Source: Nitrospinota bacterium (GTDB lineage Bacteria; Nitrospinota; Nitrospinia; Nitrospinales; VA-1). Taken from it: DNA of 8,479 nt. Positions within the stretch are counted from its first letter, which is position 1. The number at the start of each line of letters is the position of its first letter. Location: NCBI GenBank assembly GCA_002731985.1, contig PCCT01000104.1, positions 1-8,479 of the forward strand. Direction: 5' to 3'. Below are positions 1-6,124 of the stretch, piece by piece. The notes below the pieces were generated by a model that was given only the letters and a program-made list of their open reading frames with translations, was not told where the DNA came from and did no database searches. Both the position numbers and the translations under genes were made by a program.

Positions 1-159
1 CATGGCAGAGTTGTCCATGGGCGGATTATTACGTCGCGCTACAATATCTTCTGCCAGAACACGACCCAAAGCATCGTTAATCGATATTTTCTCAGTGCCC
101 TGAACTTCAATTTTTCCGAGAATGATTTCCCGGGCTTCGTCTACCTTGATCAAACTCAT
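1..159 (-). CDS. moeA: Molybdopterin molybdenumtransferase MoeA, N-terminal part (runs off the window)
   Basis: The first 53 codons are present. They end in an ALGRVLAEDI stretch followed by NNPPMDNSAM, the N-terminal signature of MoeA, which inserts molybdate into adenylylated molybdopterin to make molybdenum cofactor in the cytosol. The signature DNSAMDGYA of the family would continue just beyond the window edge, so the gene is cut by the window and not visibly broken. The start codon overlaps the stop of the upstream mobBA gene as ATGA, which suggests translational coupling. An AGGAG lies 11 bases upstream of the start, inside mobBA. Co-transcription with mobBA is the simplest reading. Only the extreme N-terminus can be judged, so catalytic residues are not seen. 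Confidence 0.9.
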   Translation of the reverse strand, partial: MSLIKVDEAREIILGKIEVQGTEKISINDALGRVLAEDIVARRNNPPMDNSAM

Positions 160-1289
160 GATGGTTCTTTCTCCTGTTCTCGCTTGCTTCGTGCCACTTC
201 GTAGTCATCCGGAGTGTTGATGTTCATAAAATTTGAGCGGTCTTCTTCATTGACCTTTACTTCCTTGAATGGAAGTTCGCCTATGATTCTTGATAAAGAC
301 AAGTCTCGTCTGGACATGGCCTCATAAAGTGGGACTATGAATTTTGGTTCGTAAATAGCGCACATGGGCTCGTAACCCAGGCGGCCTTTTTGCACGTAAC
401 AGGTTCCGTATCGTAACGGATCCCGCTGTTGAAAAATGATATCGAAATCTTCTGCCTGTATAAAGGGCATGTCACATGCGGTGATCATCCATGCTTTGTC
501 CGGGAATTTTCCCATCAGCGTTGCCAGCCCTCCCACCGGACCCAGTTGGATATGTTCGTCGTTTATGCGCTCGGCATTTTTGATCTCGCCCAATGAACTC
601 ATGTCCAGATCGGCGCGTGAGGAAAGAAATACTTTGTCGCAAAACTTGTTCAATATATCCGACGCTATCTCCGTTCCAGAAATCCCGTTGTAGGCGAGGG
701 AAAACTTTGGTTTCCCCATGCGCTTGCTTTGTCCACCAACAAACACAGCTCCATATAGCGGGCTGGCGCAACTCTTGAAGTGACCGTTGACGAAATCAAA
801 AATCTTTTCAATCTCATCCCTGTGAAACAGAGGAATGCCTCGTTCGACATATTGTTCCGTCGCCCCTGTTCCCTGATGGACAATAGCACGAATACCCTTG
901 CTGTCAGCGGCGATGGGCAGTTTGCCTTCAGCGTCAAGAAATACAATTTTGTCGAATGGGGACTGCTTGTATCCTTCGATCAGGATACAATCGCACTGCT
1001 CCAAAGCATGAGTGATAGTGCGTTGCTTGAAGGCGTTATCTGCCAGAACTCCAAAGTGGGCGGGATCATTGATCGCTACAATTCCCGCTCCTGCGTCACG
1101 GACACGCGCAGTGTCCTTGCCCGCCTTGTCCATTTTGAACCGGTGCGAGTCGTGCTTGTAGTAACCCACGCGAATATTTTCCTCGCGGAAGCGGGCCGCA
1201 AGCCGCTCGACCAAAGTGGTCTTGCCTACGCCTGAAAACCCGGCAAAACACAAAAACGGGGTTTTAAACTGTTCCCAATAACCGTCCAT
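156..1289 (-). CDS. mobBA: MobB-MobA fusion: molybdopterin-guanine dinucleotide biosynthesis protein
   Basis: The 377-residue protein joins two Moco-maturation activities. Residues about 10-170 are MobB-like, a GTP-binding adaptor: P-loop GFSGVGKT (17-24), then KHDSHRFKMDKAGKDT (45-60), close to the family's KH..H....GKD motif, and LIEGYK (103-108). Residues about 178-370 are MobA-like, the guanylyltransferase that joins GMP from GTP to molybdopterin: GGQSKRMGKPK (185-195) in place of the usual GG.S.RMG..K, LGPVGGL (249-255), ACDMPF (271-276) and NINTPDDY (356-363). Both halves keep their key motifs, so both probably work. The product would be the MGD form of the cofactor used by DMSO-reductase-family enzymes such as nitrate reductases, formate dehydrogenases or nitrite oxidoreductase; none of these is in the window. 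The gene overlaps moeA by four bases. The start has only a modest AGG-type ribosome site. Separate MobA and MobB genes are common elsewhere; this fusion order is MobB first. Confidence 0.93.
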   Translation of the reverse strand: MDGYWEQFKTPFLCFAGFSGVGKTTLVERLAARFREENIRVGYYKHDSHRFKMDKAGKDTARVRDAGAGIVAINDPAHFGVLADNAFKQRTITHALEQCDCILIEGYKQSPFDKIVFLDAEGKLPIAADSKGIRAIVHQGTGATEQYVERGIPLFHRDEIEKIFDFVNGHFKSCASPLYGAVFVGGQSKRMGKPKFSLAYNGISGTEIASDILNKFCDKVFLSSRADLDMSSLGEIKNAERINDEHIQLGPVGGLATLMGKFPDKAWMITACDMPFIQAEDFDIIFQQRDPLRYGTCYVQKGRLGYEPMCAIYEPKFIVPLYEAMSRRDLSLSRIIGELPFKEVKVNEEDRSNFMNINTPDDYEVARSKREQEKEPS

Positions 1290-1386
1290 TAGACCTGTAA
1301 AAAAATCAATCGGACTCCAAAGGCTTCCGCACAGTGCGAAACCCCGGCCCGAATTAGATAAATAGTTAAAAAATATGGTATTAGCT

Positions 1387-1415
1387 ATTATTTCTCATCA
1401 CCGCCCCGCTGTCAA
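1387..1415 (-). promoter_or_regulatory. Sigma70-type promoter for mobBA-moeA
   Basis: Read on the minus strand, TTGACA (1415-1410) is followed after exactly 17 bases by AATAAT (1392-1387), which matches the -10 consensus at five of six bases. Transcription would begin near 1380, giving a leader of about 90 bases before the mobBA start at 1289. The -35 is perfect and the spacing ideal. No experimental support is available. Confidence 0.6.
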
Positions 1416-1504
1416 CCGTTTATGCAGGCCGATATTCAGTGAAAAATAGGCCAGCTTTCAGGGAAACCTTCACCGGCACTTTGAGAATAATTGTAACATT
1501 ATGG

Positions 1505-1526
1505 CGTTGCATTTTATATTGCAACG
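1505..1526. promoter_or_regulatory. Palindromic activator site (putative enhancer) upstream of nirK
   Basis: Perfect arms CGTTGCA (1505-1511) and TGCAACG (1520-1526) flank the 8-base AT-only spacer TTTTATAT. The centre lies about 125 bases before the predicted nirK transcription start, which suits an enhancer for a sigma54 activator. A related palindrome, TTGCA-N9-TGCAA, stands in front of the nearby activator gene at 4336-4364. A transcription terminator is unlikely because no T tract follows. The spacing is too wide for an FNR/NnrR box (N4). That the neighbouring Fis-type activator binds here is inference. Confidence 0.6.
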
Positions 1527-1614
1527 TATCTTAAGAGGGAAATATTGTTTCTGGTAATGGGGGTATATTAGCTAAGTCATTATAAAAATGTGGCTTAATG
1601 TTAAGTTTGTCAAG

Positions 1615-1629
1615 TGGCACCAAACTTGA
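1615..1629 (+). promoter_or_regulatory. Sigma54 (-24/-12) promoter of nirK
   Basis: TGGCACC (1615-1621), four bases, then TTGA (1626-1629) matches the TGGCAC-N5-TTGC consensus in all but the last base. The GG doublet (1616-1617) and the G at 1628 are correctly spaced by about one helical turn. Transcription would start near 1640, leaving a leader of about 48 bases. The nearby gene for a sigma54-dependent activator strengthens the call. The A in place of C in the -12 GC doublet is the weak point. Confidence 0.6.
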
Positions 1630-1688
1630 AATAAGAACGACTCATCAGGATTAACCTGTATTGTCACTTAATAAACCCAGGAGGATGT

Positions 1689-2678
1689 ATGAAACTGAAA
1701 AGAATATTTAAAGCGGTTGCTTTTGTTTTCCCCATGGTATCTCTTGCGATCGGATTCCCCCAGTCGGCTAACGCTGAAGTTGCACAATTGACCAAAGCGC
1801 CAAATGTTCCAAAGGCTCTTAACCGGAGCAAGGCTACAACAGTGGTCGTAAAACTTGAAGCTAAAGAATATGTAGGAGATATCGCGGATGGAAAGAAATA
1901 CCACTTCTGGAGTTTTGGCGGAAGCGTTCCGGGTCCCATGGCTCGCGTCAGTGTAGGCGATTCTGTTGAGTTTCATTTGTCGAACGCTAAATCAAATTCC
2001 CAGCCTCACAACATTGATATACATGCTGTGAATGGACCAGGCGGCGGTGCGGCTGTCAACACGGTGGCTCCAGGTGAGACCAAGGTATTCACCTTCAAGG
2101 CGCTTAATCCGGGGCTCTACATTTACCATTGTGCCGCAGGTGCTATTGTAGATCACATATCCAATGGCATGTACGGTCTCTTTCTGGTTGAGCCGAAGGG
2201 TGGGTTGTCGAAGGTGGATAAGGAGTTCTATGTTTTTCAGAGTGAATTCTTCACCGATGGCGATAAGGGTGAGACCGGATTCGACATCAGCAAAGGTTTG
2301 GCAGAACATCCCGACCATGTGGTCTTCAATGGCCGGGCAGGAGCGTTGATGGGTGATAACGTTCTGAAAGTCAAGGCAGGTGACAATGTACGAATATATT
2401 TTGGCAACATCGGTCCCAACGCAATTTCATCGTTTCACATCATCGGTGAAATTTTTGACAAGGTGTATCTGGAAGGAGCTTTGGGTGGTACCGTGAACCG
2501 CAACGTGCAGACGACACTCGTTCCATCTGCTGGCGCAGTTGTCGTTGATATGAAAATGGACGTTCCTGGAACCTACACCATGGTGGACCACAGTATCTTT
2601 CGAGTGGCCAAAGGGGCCATCGGTCAGATCGTGGTCGAAGGTTCTGCCAATCCAAAAGTTTTCAGAGCCGGTAAGTAA
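1689..2678 (+). CDS. nirK: Copper-containing nitrite reductase, class II type, exported
   Basis: This 329-residue two-cupredoxin-domain enzyme reduces nitrite to nitric oxide in the periplasm. A signal peptide (residues 1-29, ending SANA before E30) is clear. Type 1 copper ligands are H107, C148, H156 and M161; type 2 ligands are H112, H147 and H301. The catalytic pair is D110 (in PHNIDIH) and H250 (in SSFHIIGE). All are present, so the enzyme should be active. The eight-residue step from C148 to H156 and the HISNGMYGLFLVEP run match the short-linker class II enzymes such as Neisseria AniA. There is no C-terminal cytochrome or extra cupredoxin domain, so an external electron donor is needed. 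AGGAGG lies four bases before the chosen ATG; an ATG at 1685 is out of frame and stops early. The gene stands alone behind a -24/-12 promoter and ends at a good terminator. A non-nitrite multicopper oxidase is unlikely given the intact D/H pair. Confidence 0.93.
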   Translation: MKLKRIFKAVAFVFPMVSLAIGFPQSANAEVAQLTKAPNVPKALNRSKATTVVVKLEAKEYVGDIADGKKYHFWSFGGSVPGPMARVSVGDSVEFHLSNAKSNSQPHNIDIHAVNGPGGGAAVNTVAPGETKVFTFKALNPGLYIYHCAAGAIVDHISNGMYGLFLVEPKGGLSKVDKEFYVFQSEFFTDGDKGETGFDISKGLAEHPDHVVFNGRAGALMGDNVLKVKAGDNVRIYFGNIGPNAISSFHIIGEIFDKVYLEGALGGTVNRNVQTTLVPSAGAVVVDMKMDVPGTYTMVDHSIFRVAKGAIGQIVVEGSANPKVFRAGK

Positions 2679-2731
2679 CCTGCTTTGGGAAGTTAGAAGT
2701 TTGAAAAACCAGCGAGTAATCTGTGTCATTG

Positions 2732-2765
2732 AATCGGGGGCTTCGGCTCCCGATTTTTTGTTTTT
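2732..2765 (+). terminator. Intrinsic terminator of nirK
   Basis: The stem AATCGGGGGC (2732-2741) pairs with GCTCCCGATT (2746-2755), with one G-T wobble, around a stable TTCG loop. It runs into a T-rich tract broken by a single G (2754-2765). It lies about 55 bases after the nirK stop. Confidence 0.85.
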
Positions 2766-2789
2766 AAGTGCTGTGGACCAGAGAAAAGG

Positions 2790-2887
2790 CTACCCCCTCC
2801 CCGGCCCCTAACCAAATAGCACCTTACGGCTTTAAAAAGGGGGAGCAGATAATTCCCCCTTTTACAAAGGAGGTTAGGGGGGGGTAG
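2790..2887. repeat. GC-rich interspersed palindromic repeat, possibly a bidirectional terminator
   Basis: An outer inverted repeat pairs CTACCCCC...CCCTAACC (2790-2813) with GGTTAGGGGGGGGTAG (2872-2887), allowing an internal bulge of about eight bases. Inside it, AAAAGGGGGA (2835-2844) pairs perfectly with TCCCCCTTTT (2854-2863). The right part resembles the repeat at 7670-7693. The inner hairpin is flanked by T runs on either strand, so it may also end transcription of the activator gene. It sits in the gap between convergent genes, a common place for such elements. Confidence 0.7.
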
Positions 2888-2933
2888 AAACGATGAACTT
2901 TAGCTCGAAAAGCTGGGTTTTAAAAGGTGATTT

Positions 2934-4262
2934 TCAGCGAGGGGCGATGTTGAACTCTTTCATCTTTCGCCACAAAGTGATGCGATGAAGATCGAGCAGT
3001 TGGGCCGCCTGGGTTTGGTTGTAGCCAGTTTTGGAAAGGACTTCGAGCACAGACTCCCGAGTCAGTTGCTTTCGTTTTTTTCGTATTGTCTGAGCGGGTT
3101 GTGAGTGCGTGAGGTAAGCTGGAAAATCTTTCGGTTTGATCGTTTCGCTGTCGCATCTAACGCACGCGTGTTCGATGGCATTTTCCAGTTCCCGCACATT
3201 CCCCGGCCAGTGATAATCCATCAGCCTTCCCAACGCAGAGTCTGTTGCTTTACGGATTTTTTTGCGATGGAGTCCTTTCCAGTTATCTATAAAATGTTGT
3301 GTGAGATAGGGGATATCTCCCTTGCGGGTGCGTAATGGAGGCAGTTGGACAGGAATGACGTTGAGCCGGTAATAGAGGTCTTCTCTGAACCGGCCTTCCC
3401 GCACTTCGTTTAGCAGATCTTTGTTAGTCGCGGCAATGATTCGTATGTCCACCTTACGAGTGACATTGGCTCCTACCCGTTCGATTTCTTTTTCCTGTAA
3501 GACGCGTAACAGTTTAACTTGTACCTTAGGTAGCAGGTCGCCAATTTCATCCAGGAAAATAGTTCCTCCGCAAGCTTCCTCAAAGCGGCCCATCCTGTCG
3601 CCGGATGCTCCGGTGAACGCGCCTTTTACATGGCCGAACAATTCGCTCTCTAAAAGATATTCTGAAAACGCCGAGCAGTTGACTTTAATGAGTTTGTTGT
3701 CCGCTCGCGGGCTTTCATGATGAATGGCCCGGGCCACCAGTTCCTTACCTGTACCGCTTTCGCCGTTGAGAAGAACCGTGGAATCGTAGACAGCGATATT
3801 GCGAATTGCGTCGAACAATTCGCCCATCATCGGGCTTTTGCCGATGATGTTGCGAAACGAATTCGATTCTTTCAACTCCTGCTTGAGCCGGTCGATTTCG
3901 GTAACGTCTGTCAACGCGACCAGAACTTCCAGGCTCCCGTCTTTCTCTTTTCTGAGAAGCCCAGCCTGGAAAGTGCCATGGCCTCTGCTTCCATCCTTGC
4001 GGATGAAAGGCGACTTAAACTGCACGTTTCCTTTGGTTGCATTCTCCTTAACGGTCATGCACAACGAGCAGTTGTTGAGGCATAGACTCTTATCAAACAG
4101 AGTCACGCATTGTTGTTCGAGCACATCATCTCTCTTGTGTCCGGTAATTTTTTCCGCCGCGTCGTTGAAATACTTGATCTTCATGTTCTGGTCGTAAATG
4201 AATACCGCTTCGTTCAGGACATTGAAGATATTATTAAGATAATTTCCGGATGTTTTTGCCAT
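2934..4262 (-). CDS. PAS-domain sigma54-dependent transcriptional activator (NtrC family, no receiver domain)
   Basis: The 442-residue protein has a PAS sensor domain (about 5-125), an AAA+ sigma54 activator domain (about 138-365) and a Fis-type DNA-binding helix-turn-helix (about 400-438, KTGYNQTQAAQLLDLHRITLWRK region). Walker A is GESGTGKE (167-174), the sigma54 contact loop GAFTGA (214-219), Walker B GGTIFLDE (232-239), and the arginine-finger region REDLYYRLNVIP (293-304). All are intact, so it should hydrolyse ATP and open sigma54 promoters. The PAS domain carries four clustered cysteines, C52, C61, C65 and C68, which suggests metal, Fe-S or redox sensing. There is no receiver domain, so direct ligand or redox sensing is likely instead of phosphorylation. 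It faces nirK tail to tail, and both genes have TTGCA-type palindromes upstream; nirK also has a -24/-12 promoter. Its own ribosome site is weak. The signal (nitrite, NO, oxygen or other) cannot be read from the sequence. Confidence 0.92.
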   Translation of the reverse strand: MAKTSGNYLNNIFNVLNEAVFIYDQNMKIKYFNDAAEKITGHKRDDVLEQQCVTLFDKSLCLNNCSLCMTVKENATKGNVQFKSPFIRKDGSRGHGTFQAGLLRKEKDGSLEVLVALTDVTEIDRLKQELKESNSFRNIIGKSPMMGELFDAIRNIAVYDSTVLLNGESGTGKELVARAIHHESPRADNKLIKVNCSAFSEYLLESELFGHVKGAFTGASGDRMGRFEEACGGTIFLDEIGDLLPKVQVKLLRVLQEKEIERVGANVTRKVDIRIIAATNKDLLNEVREGRFREDLYYRLNVIPVQLPPLRTRKGDIPYLTQHFIDNWKGLHRKKIRKATDSALGRLMDYHWPGNVRELENAIEHACVRCDSETIKPKDFPAYLTHSQPAQTIRKKRKQLTRESVLEVLSKTGYNQTQAAQLLDLHRITLWRKMKEFNIAPR

Positions 4263-4335
4263 AGTGTGGTCTCAAGGAAACTTGCTAACCGTAAAAGAGT
4301 CGTTGCTAGTATATGGGTTTATATAATACCTCTAT

Positions 4336-4364
4336 GGTTATTGCAATTTAATAATGCAACAACC
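4336..4364. promoter_or_regulatory. Palindrome in the activator promoter, related to the nirK upstream site
   Basis: GGTTATTGCA (4336-4345) and TGCAACAACC (4355-4364) are inverted copies matching at nine of ten bases around a 9-base AT-only spacer. The core TTGCA...TGCAA is shared with the site at 1505-1526, although the spacer there is 8 bases. It lies 74-102 bases before the activator start and could overlap the -35 region of a sigma70 promoter whose -10 lies in the TATTATATAA stretch, which would suit autoregulation. The binding protein is inferred. Confidence 0.55.
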
Positions 4365-4505
4365 TTGCGGAAAGTTTTAAAGAGATTGAGTTATATGCGC
4401 TTAAGCAAAAAATTAAATGGGATAGAAGGGTCTGCGGCTTGGCCTGATGTTGCAATTTAAAAAGCGTCAATGGGGGAACTCTAAAAATAGCAACGATTGA
4501 ATCGC

Positions 4506-4540
4506 CTCTGTCATTCTTCACTTTGTTTAGAATGACAGAG
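4506..4540. repeat. Perfect 12-base inverted repeat
   Basis: CTCTGTCATTCT (4506-4517) and AGAATGACAGAG (4529-4540) pair perfectly around an 11-base loop. It lies about 50 bases beyond the stop of the TgpA-like remnant. Only three T follow on the plus strand and no T run follows on the minus strand, so it is a poor intrinsic terminator. TGTCATTCT / AGAATGACA arms recall small interspersed palindromes seen in several bacterial genomes. Confidence 0.55.
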
Positions 4541-4591
4541 TTTGGTAATACACTGCTCGGAACAAACGAATTTTTAAAAGTTTTCAGACAT

Positions 4592-5086
4592 TTAGAGGTT
4601 TTTCAAACTCTCAAGCATTTGCGAAGCTTTATCGCGATGGAAGGATCGGGCTCCGAACCGGGATTGCTCGTAATAGTCGGTGATTTTTTTCACCACGTTC
4701 AATGTTTCCTGTGGCAGGGGAGGAGGGGGGTCGATAAATTCCCGATGGGTCCATTGCGTTTTTTTCATGATTCCCTGTCGTTCAAGCCTGTCGAGCATTT
4801 TTTGATAAAGTTGACCGCCCAATGACACACGGTTCCTGTTCCAGAACGGGAATTCCCAGTCAATTCGACTCTTGATCAATGTGATGACCAGCGCTAATCC
4901 GCCTGCAATTAGCAAAATGGCCCAGGGGTGTTGTTTAAAATAAGCGGTGGTTTTTATCCATGCAACGCGGCTCATAATTTCAATTTTTTGTTTCATTTCG
5001 CGTCCGCTTGAGCCAAAGAAATTGATGAGCTGAATCTGGTCGTGCGCAGAATACCTTATGACATATCTCTGCCAGTAAAACTGCAT
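4592..5086 (-). pseudogene. C-terminal remnant of a TgpA-like transglutaminase (DUF4129 region)
   Basis: The open frame of 164 residues matches the tail of TgpA/DUF3488-type membrane transglutaminases. FYWQRYVIRYSAHDQIQL (3-20) is the linker typically found before the last membrane helix, residues 54-71 are that helix, and 93-164 (LYQKMLDRLERQGI, then ITDYYEQSRFG) form the DUF4129 domain. The frame stays open upstream as far as a TAA at 5144-5146, reading GLYLDL just before the first ATG, so this ATG is unlikely to be a true start and no ribosome site precedes it. The catalytic transglutaminase domain with its Cys-His-Asp triad is absent. The N-terminal fragment lies just upstream in other frames. 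A short expressed membrane protein cannot be excluded, but an eroded gene fits best. Confidence 0.65.
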
Positions 5087-5119
5087 GAGATCAAGGTAGA
5101 GTCCGGTCCGGTCGAGTGA

Positions 5120-5348
5120 TGAACCCTGGATCGCGCCGGAGGTTTAAGGGGAATGATTTTTTTCAATTCAAGGTACAAACAGATTCCAAGCACCAGAATC
5201 AAAAAAAGTCCGGTCTGCCCGTTAGAATTTCGCCAAAGATCAGGCAAGAGAGACCCATCACAGCCATGAGATAATGGAGCAGGATGAATCCTGGCTGCAA
5301 AGACCATCTTGTCAGGCCGCCCCACCGATAGCGGATTCCGGAGTTCAT
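5120..5348 (-). pseudogene. N-terminal remnant of the same TgpA-like gene, frameshifted
   Basis: An ATG at 5348 has a good GAGGGAG ribosome site 7 bases upstream (5356-5362, minus strand) and begins a 49-residue frame (5199-5348) with a hydrophobic run FILLHYLMAVMGLSCLIFG, ending in GRPDFF and a TGA at 5201-5199. One more T in the seven-T run (5201-5207, minus strand) would continue it as LILVLGICLYLELKK, a second hydrophobic segment in the neighbouring frame. The pattern suits the first two helices of a TgpA-type protein. It then joins, in yet another frame, to the C-terminal fragment, without the roughly 500 residues expected between. The right-hand limit is approximate. Confidence 0.55.
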
Positions 5349-5393
5349 AACGAAACTCCCTCAATCGGCAGGGTTATTTTTAATTGGCTTCGT

Positions 5394-5422
5394 TTGACAA
5401 TCATTTAGCTATTATTTACAAT
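5394..5422 (+). promoter_or_regulatory. Sigma70-type promoter of the cyclophilin operon
   Basis: TTGACA (5394-5399), exactly 17 bases, then TACAAT (5417-5422): a perfect -35 and five of six bases of the -10. Transcription would start near 5429, giving a leader of about 90 bases. Confidence 0.7.
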
Positions 5423-5457
5423 AATTTTTCTCTTCACTATTTTAAGCCAGTTTGACT

Positions 5458-5489
5458 GTGGGAGGACACATATTTAAATCGACTCCCAC
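5458..5489 (+). other. Leader hairpin before the exported cyclophilin
   Basis: GTGGGAG (5458-5464) pairs perfectly with CTCCCAC (5483-5489) around an 18-base AT-rich loop. It falls within the predicted leader and stops about 15 bases before the AAGGA ribosome site. Without a T run it is not a terminator; a role in mRNA stability or control is possible but unproven. Confidence 0.35.
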
Positions 5490-5518
5490 TCCATTGACCC
5501 TATAAAGGAAAATAAATA

Positions 5519-6076
5519 ATGAAAGCTTTGACCCGGAACCTGATGGCCGTTTTGTTGAGTGTACTATTGTTTGCAGCCGTAGTGTCTGCGGAAGAAATCG
5601 CAGTGCTCGAAACTCATTTTGGGAAAATTGAGATCGGATTTTTGGCGGACAAAGCGCCTGGTCATGTGAAGAACTTCAAGGATTTAACCAGAAAAGGGTT
5701 TTATGACGGGACAAGCTTTCACCGGGTGATTCCCGGGTTCATGATTCAGGGAGGCGACTCTTTTTCTAAAACAGAGCCGGGTAACAAGATGAAACATGGA
5801 ATGGGCGGACCGGGCTACAGCATCAAAGCCGAGTTCAATGACACCAAACACCAAAGAGGCGTTCTTTCCATGGCGCGTTCGAGTGACCCCGATAGTGCGG
5901 GATCGCAGTTTTTTATCGTTGTGAAGGACTCGTTTTTTCTGGATGGAAAGTACACCGCTTTTGGCAAAGTTCTTTCGGGAATGGATGTGGTAGACAAAAT
6001 AGTCAACTCTCCCCGTGATCGACGGGATAATCCCGATACACGTGTCGAAATGAAAATTAAAATTATCAATCGCTGA
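5519..6076 (+). CDS. Exported peptidyl-prolyl cis-trans isomerase (cyclophilin)
   Basis: This 185-residue cyclophilin catalyses cis-trans isomerisation of prolyl bonds and helps proteins fold outside the cytoplasm. A signal peptide covers residues 1-24 (hydrophobic 9-22, VSA before E25). The cyclophilin fold follows: FHRVIPGFMIQGGD (67-80) with the catalytic arginine R69 and pocket residues F74, M75 and Q77, then GSQFF (128-132) with Q130 and F132. The position of human cyclophilin A W121 is F140, as in many bacterial members with low cyclosporin affinity. The ribosome site AAGGA lies nine bases before the ATG. It is the first gene of a three-gene unit and is a close paralogue of the next gene, sharing a run of at least 15 identical bases near the mature N-terminus. 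Whether it is periplasmic-soluble is inferred; no lipobox cysteine is present. Confidence 0.93.
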   Translation: MKALTRNLMAVLLSVLLFAAVVSAEEIAVLETHFGKIEIGFLADKAPGHVKNFKDLTRKGFYDGTSFHRVIPGFMIQGGDSFSKTEPGNKMKHGMGGPGYSIKAEFNDTKHQRGVLSMARSSDPDSAGSQFFIVVKDSFFLDGKYTAFGKVLSGMDVVDKIVNSPRDRRDNPDTRVEMKIKIINR

Positions 6077-6124
6077 TTTGTTATCTAATAAAATTTAGTT
6101 TTTATATTATTAGGAGTTTTAGTT

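Larger units (their letters stand above)
1290..1688. other. Divergent control region between mobBA and nirK
   Basis: This stretch of about 400 bases holds no credible gene and is AT-rich. From left to right it contains the mobBA leader with a small GC-rich hairpin (1325-1340, read on the minus strand as TTCGCA / TGCGGAA), the mobBA promoter (1387-1415), a perfect 7-base inverted repeat (1505-1526), a -24/-12 type promoter (1615-1629) and a strong ribosome site AGGAGG (1679-1684) for nirK. Nothing recognisable was seen in 1416-1500 or 1530-1610. Confidence 0.7.
4263..4591. other. Control region upstream of the activator gene
   Basis: No credible gene lies in this stretch of about 330 bases. 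It holds the activator leader with AT-rich -10-like sequences on the minus strand (4314-4332), a near-perfect palindrome (4336-4364), a partial copy of it (TTGCAATTTAA at 4450-4460) and a perfect 12-base inverted repeat (4506-4540) near the end of the broken gene on the right. Confidence 0.6.

Noticed and set aside
780..1235. Plus-strand frame of 151 codons opposite mobBA
   Set aside because: It lies wholly antisense to a well-supported gene, with no recognisable domain or ribosome site.
1325..1340. Firm call of a Moco riboswitch before mobBA
   Set aside because: Only one small hairpin is visible and the full multi-stem consensus could not be matched by eye.
1505..1526. FNR/CRP or NnrR-type box upstream of nirK
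   Set aside because: The half-sites are separated by 8 bases instead of 4 (TTGAT-N4-ATCAA type), and a second copy has 9, so a Fis-type dimer site fits better.
3717..4197. Plus-strand frames opposite the activator gene
   Set aside because: Antisense to conserved PAS and AAA+ coding sequence; the translations are not protein-like.
4506..4540. Intrinsic terminator for the TgpA-like remnant
   Set aside because: No T run follows the stem on either strand.
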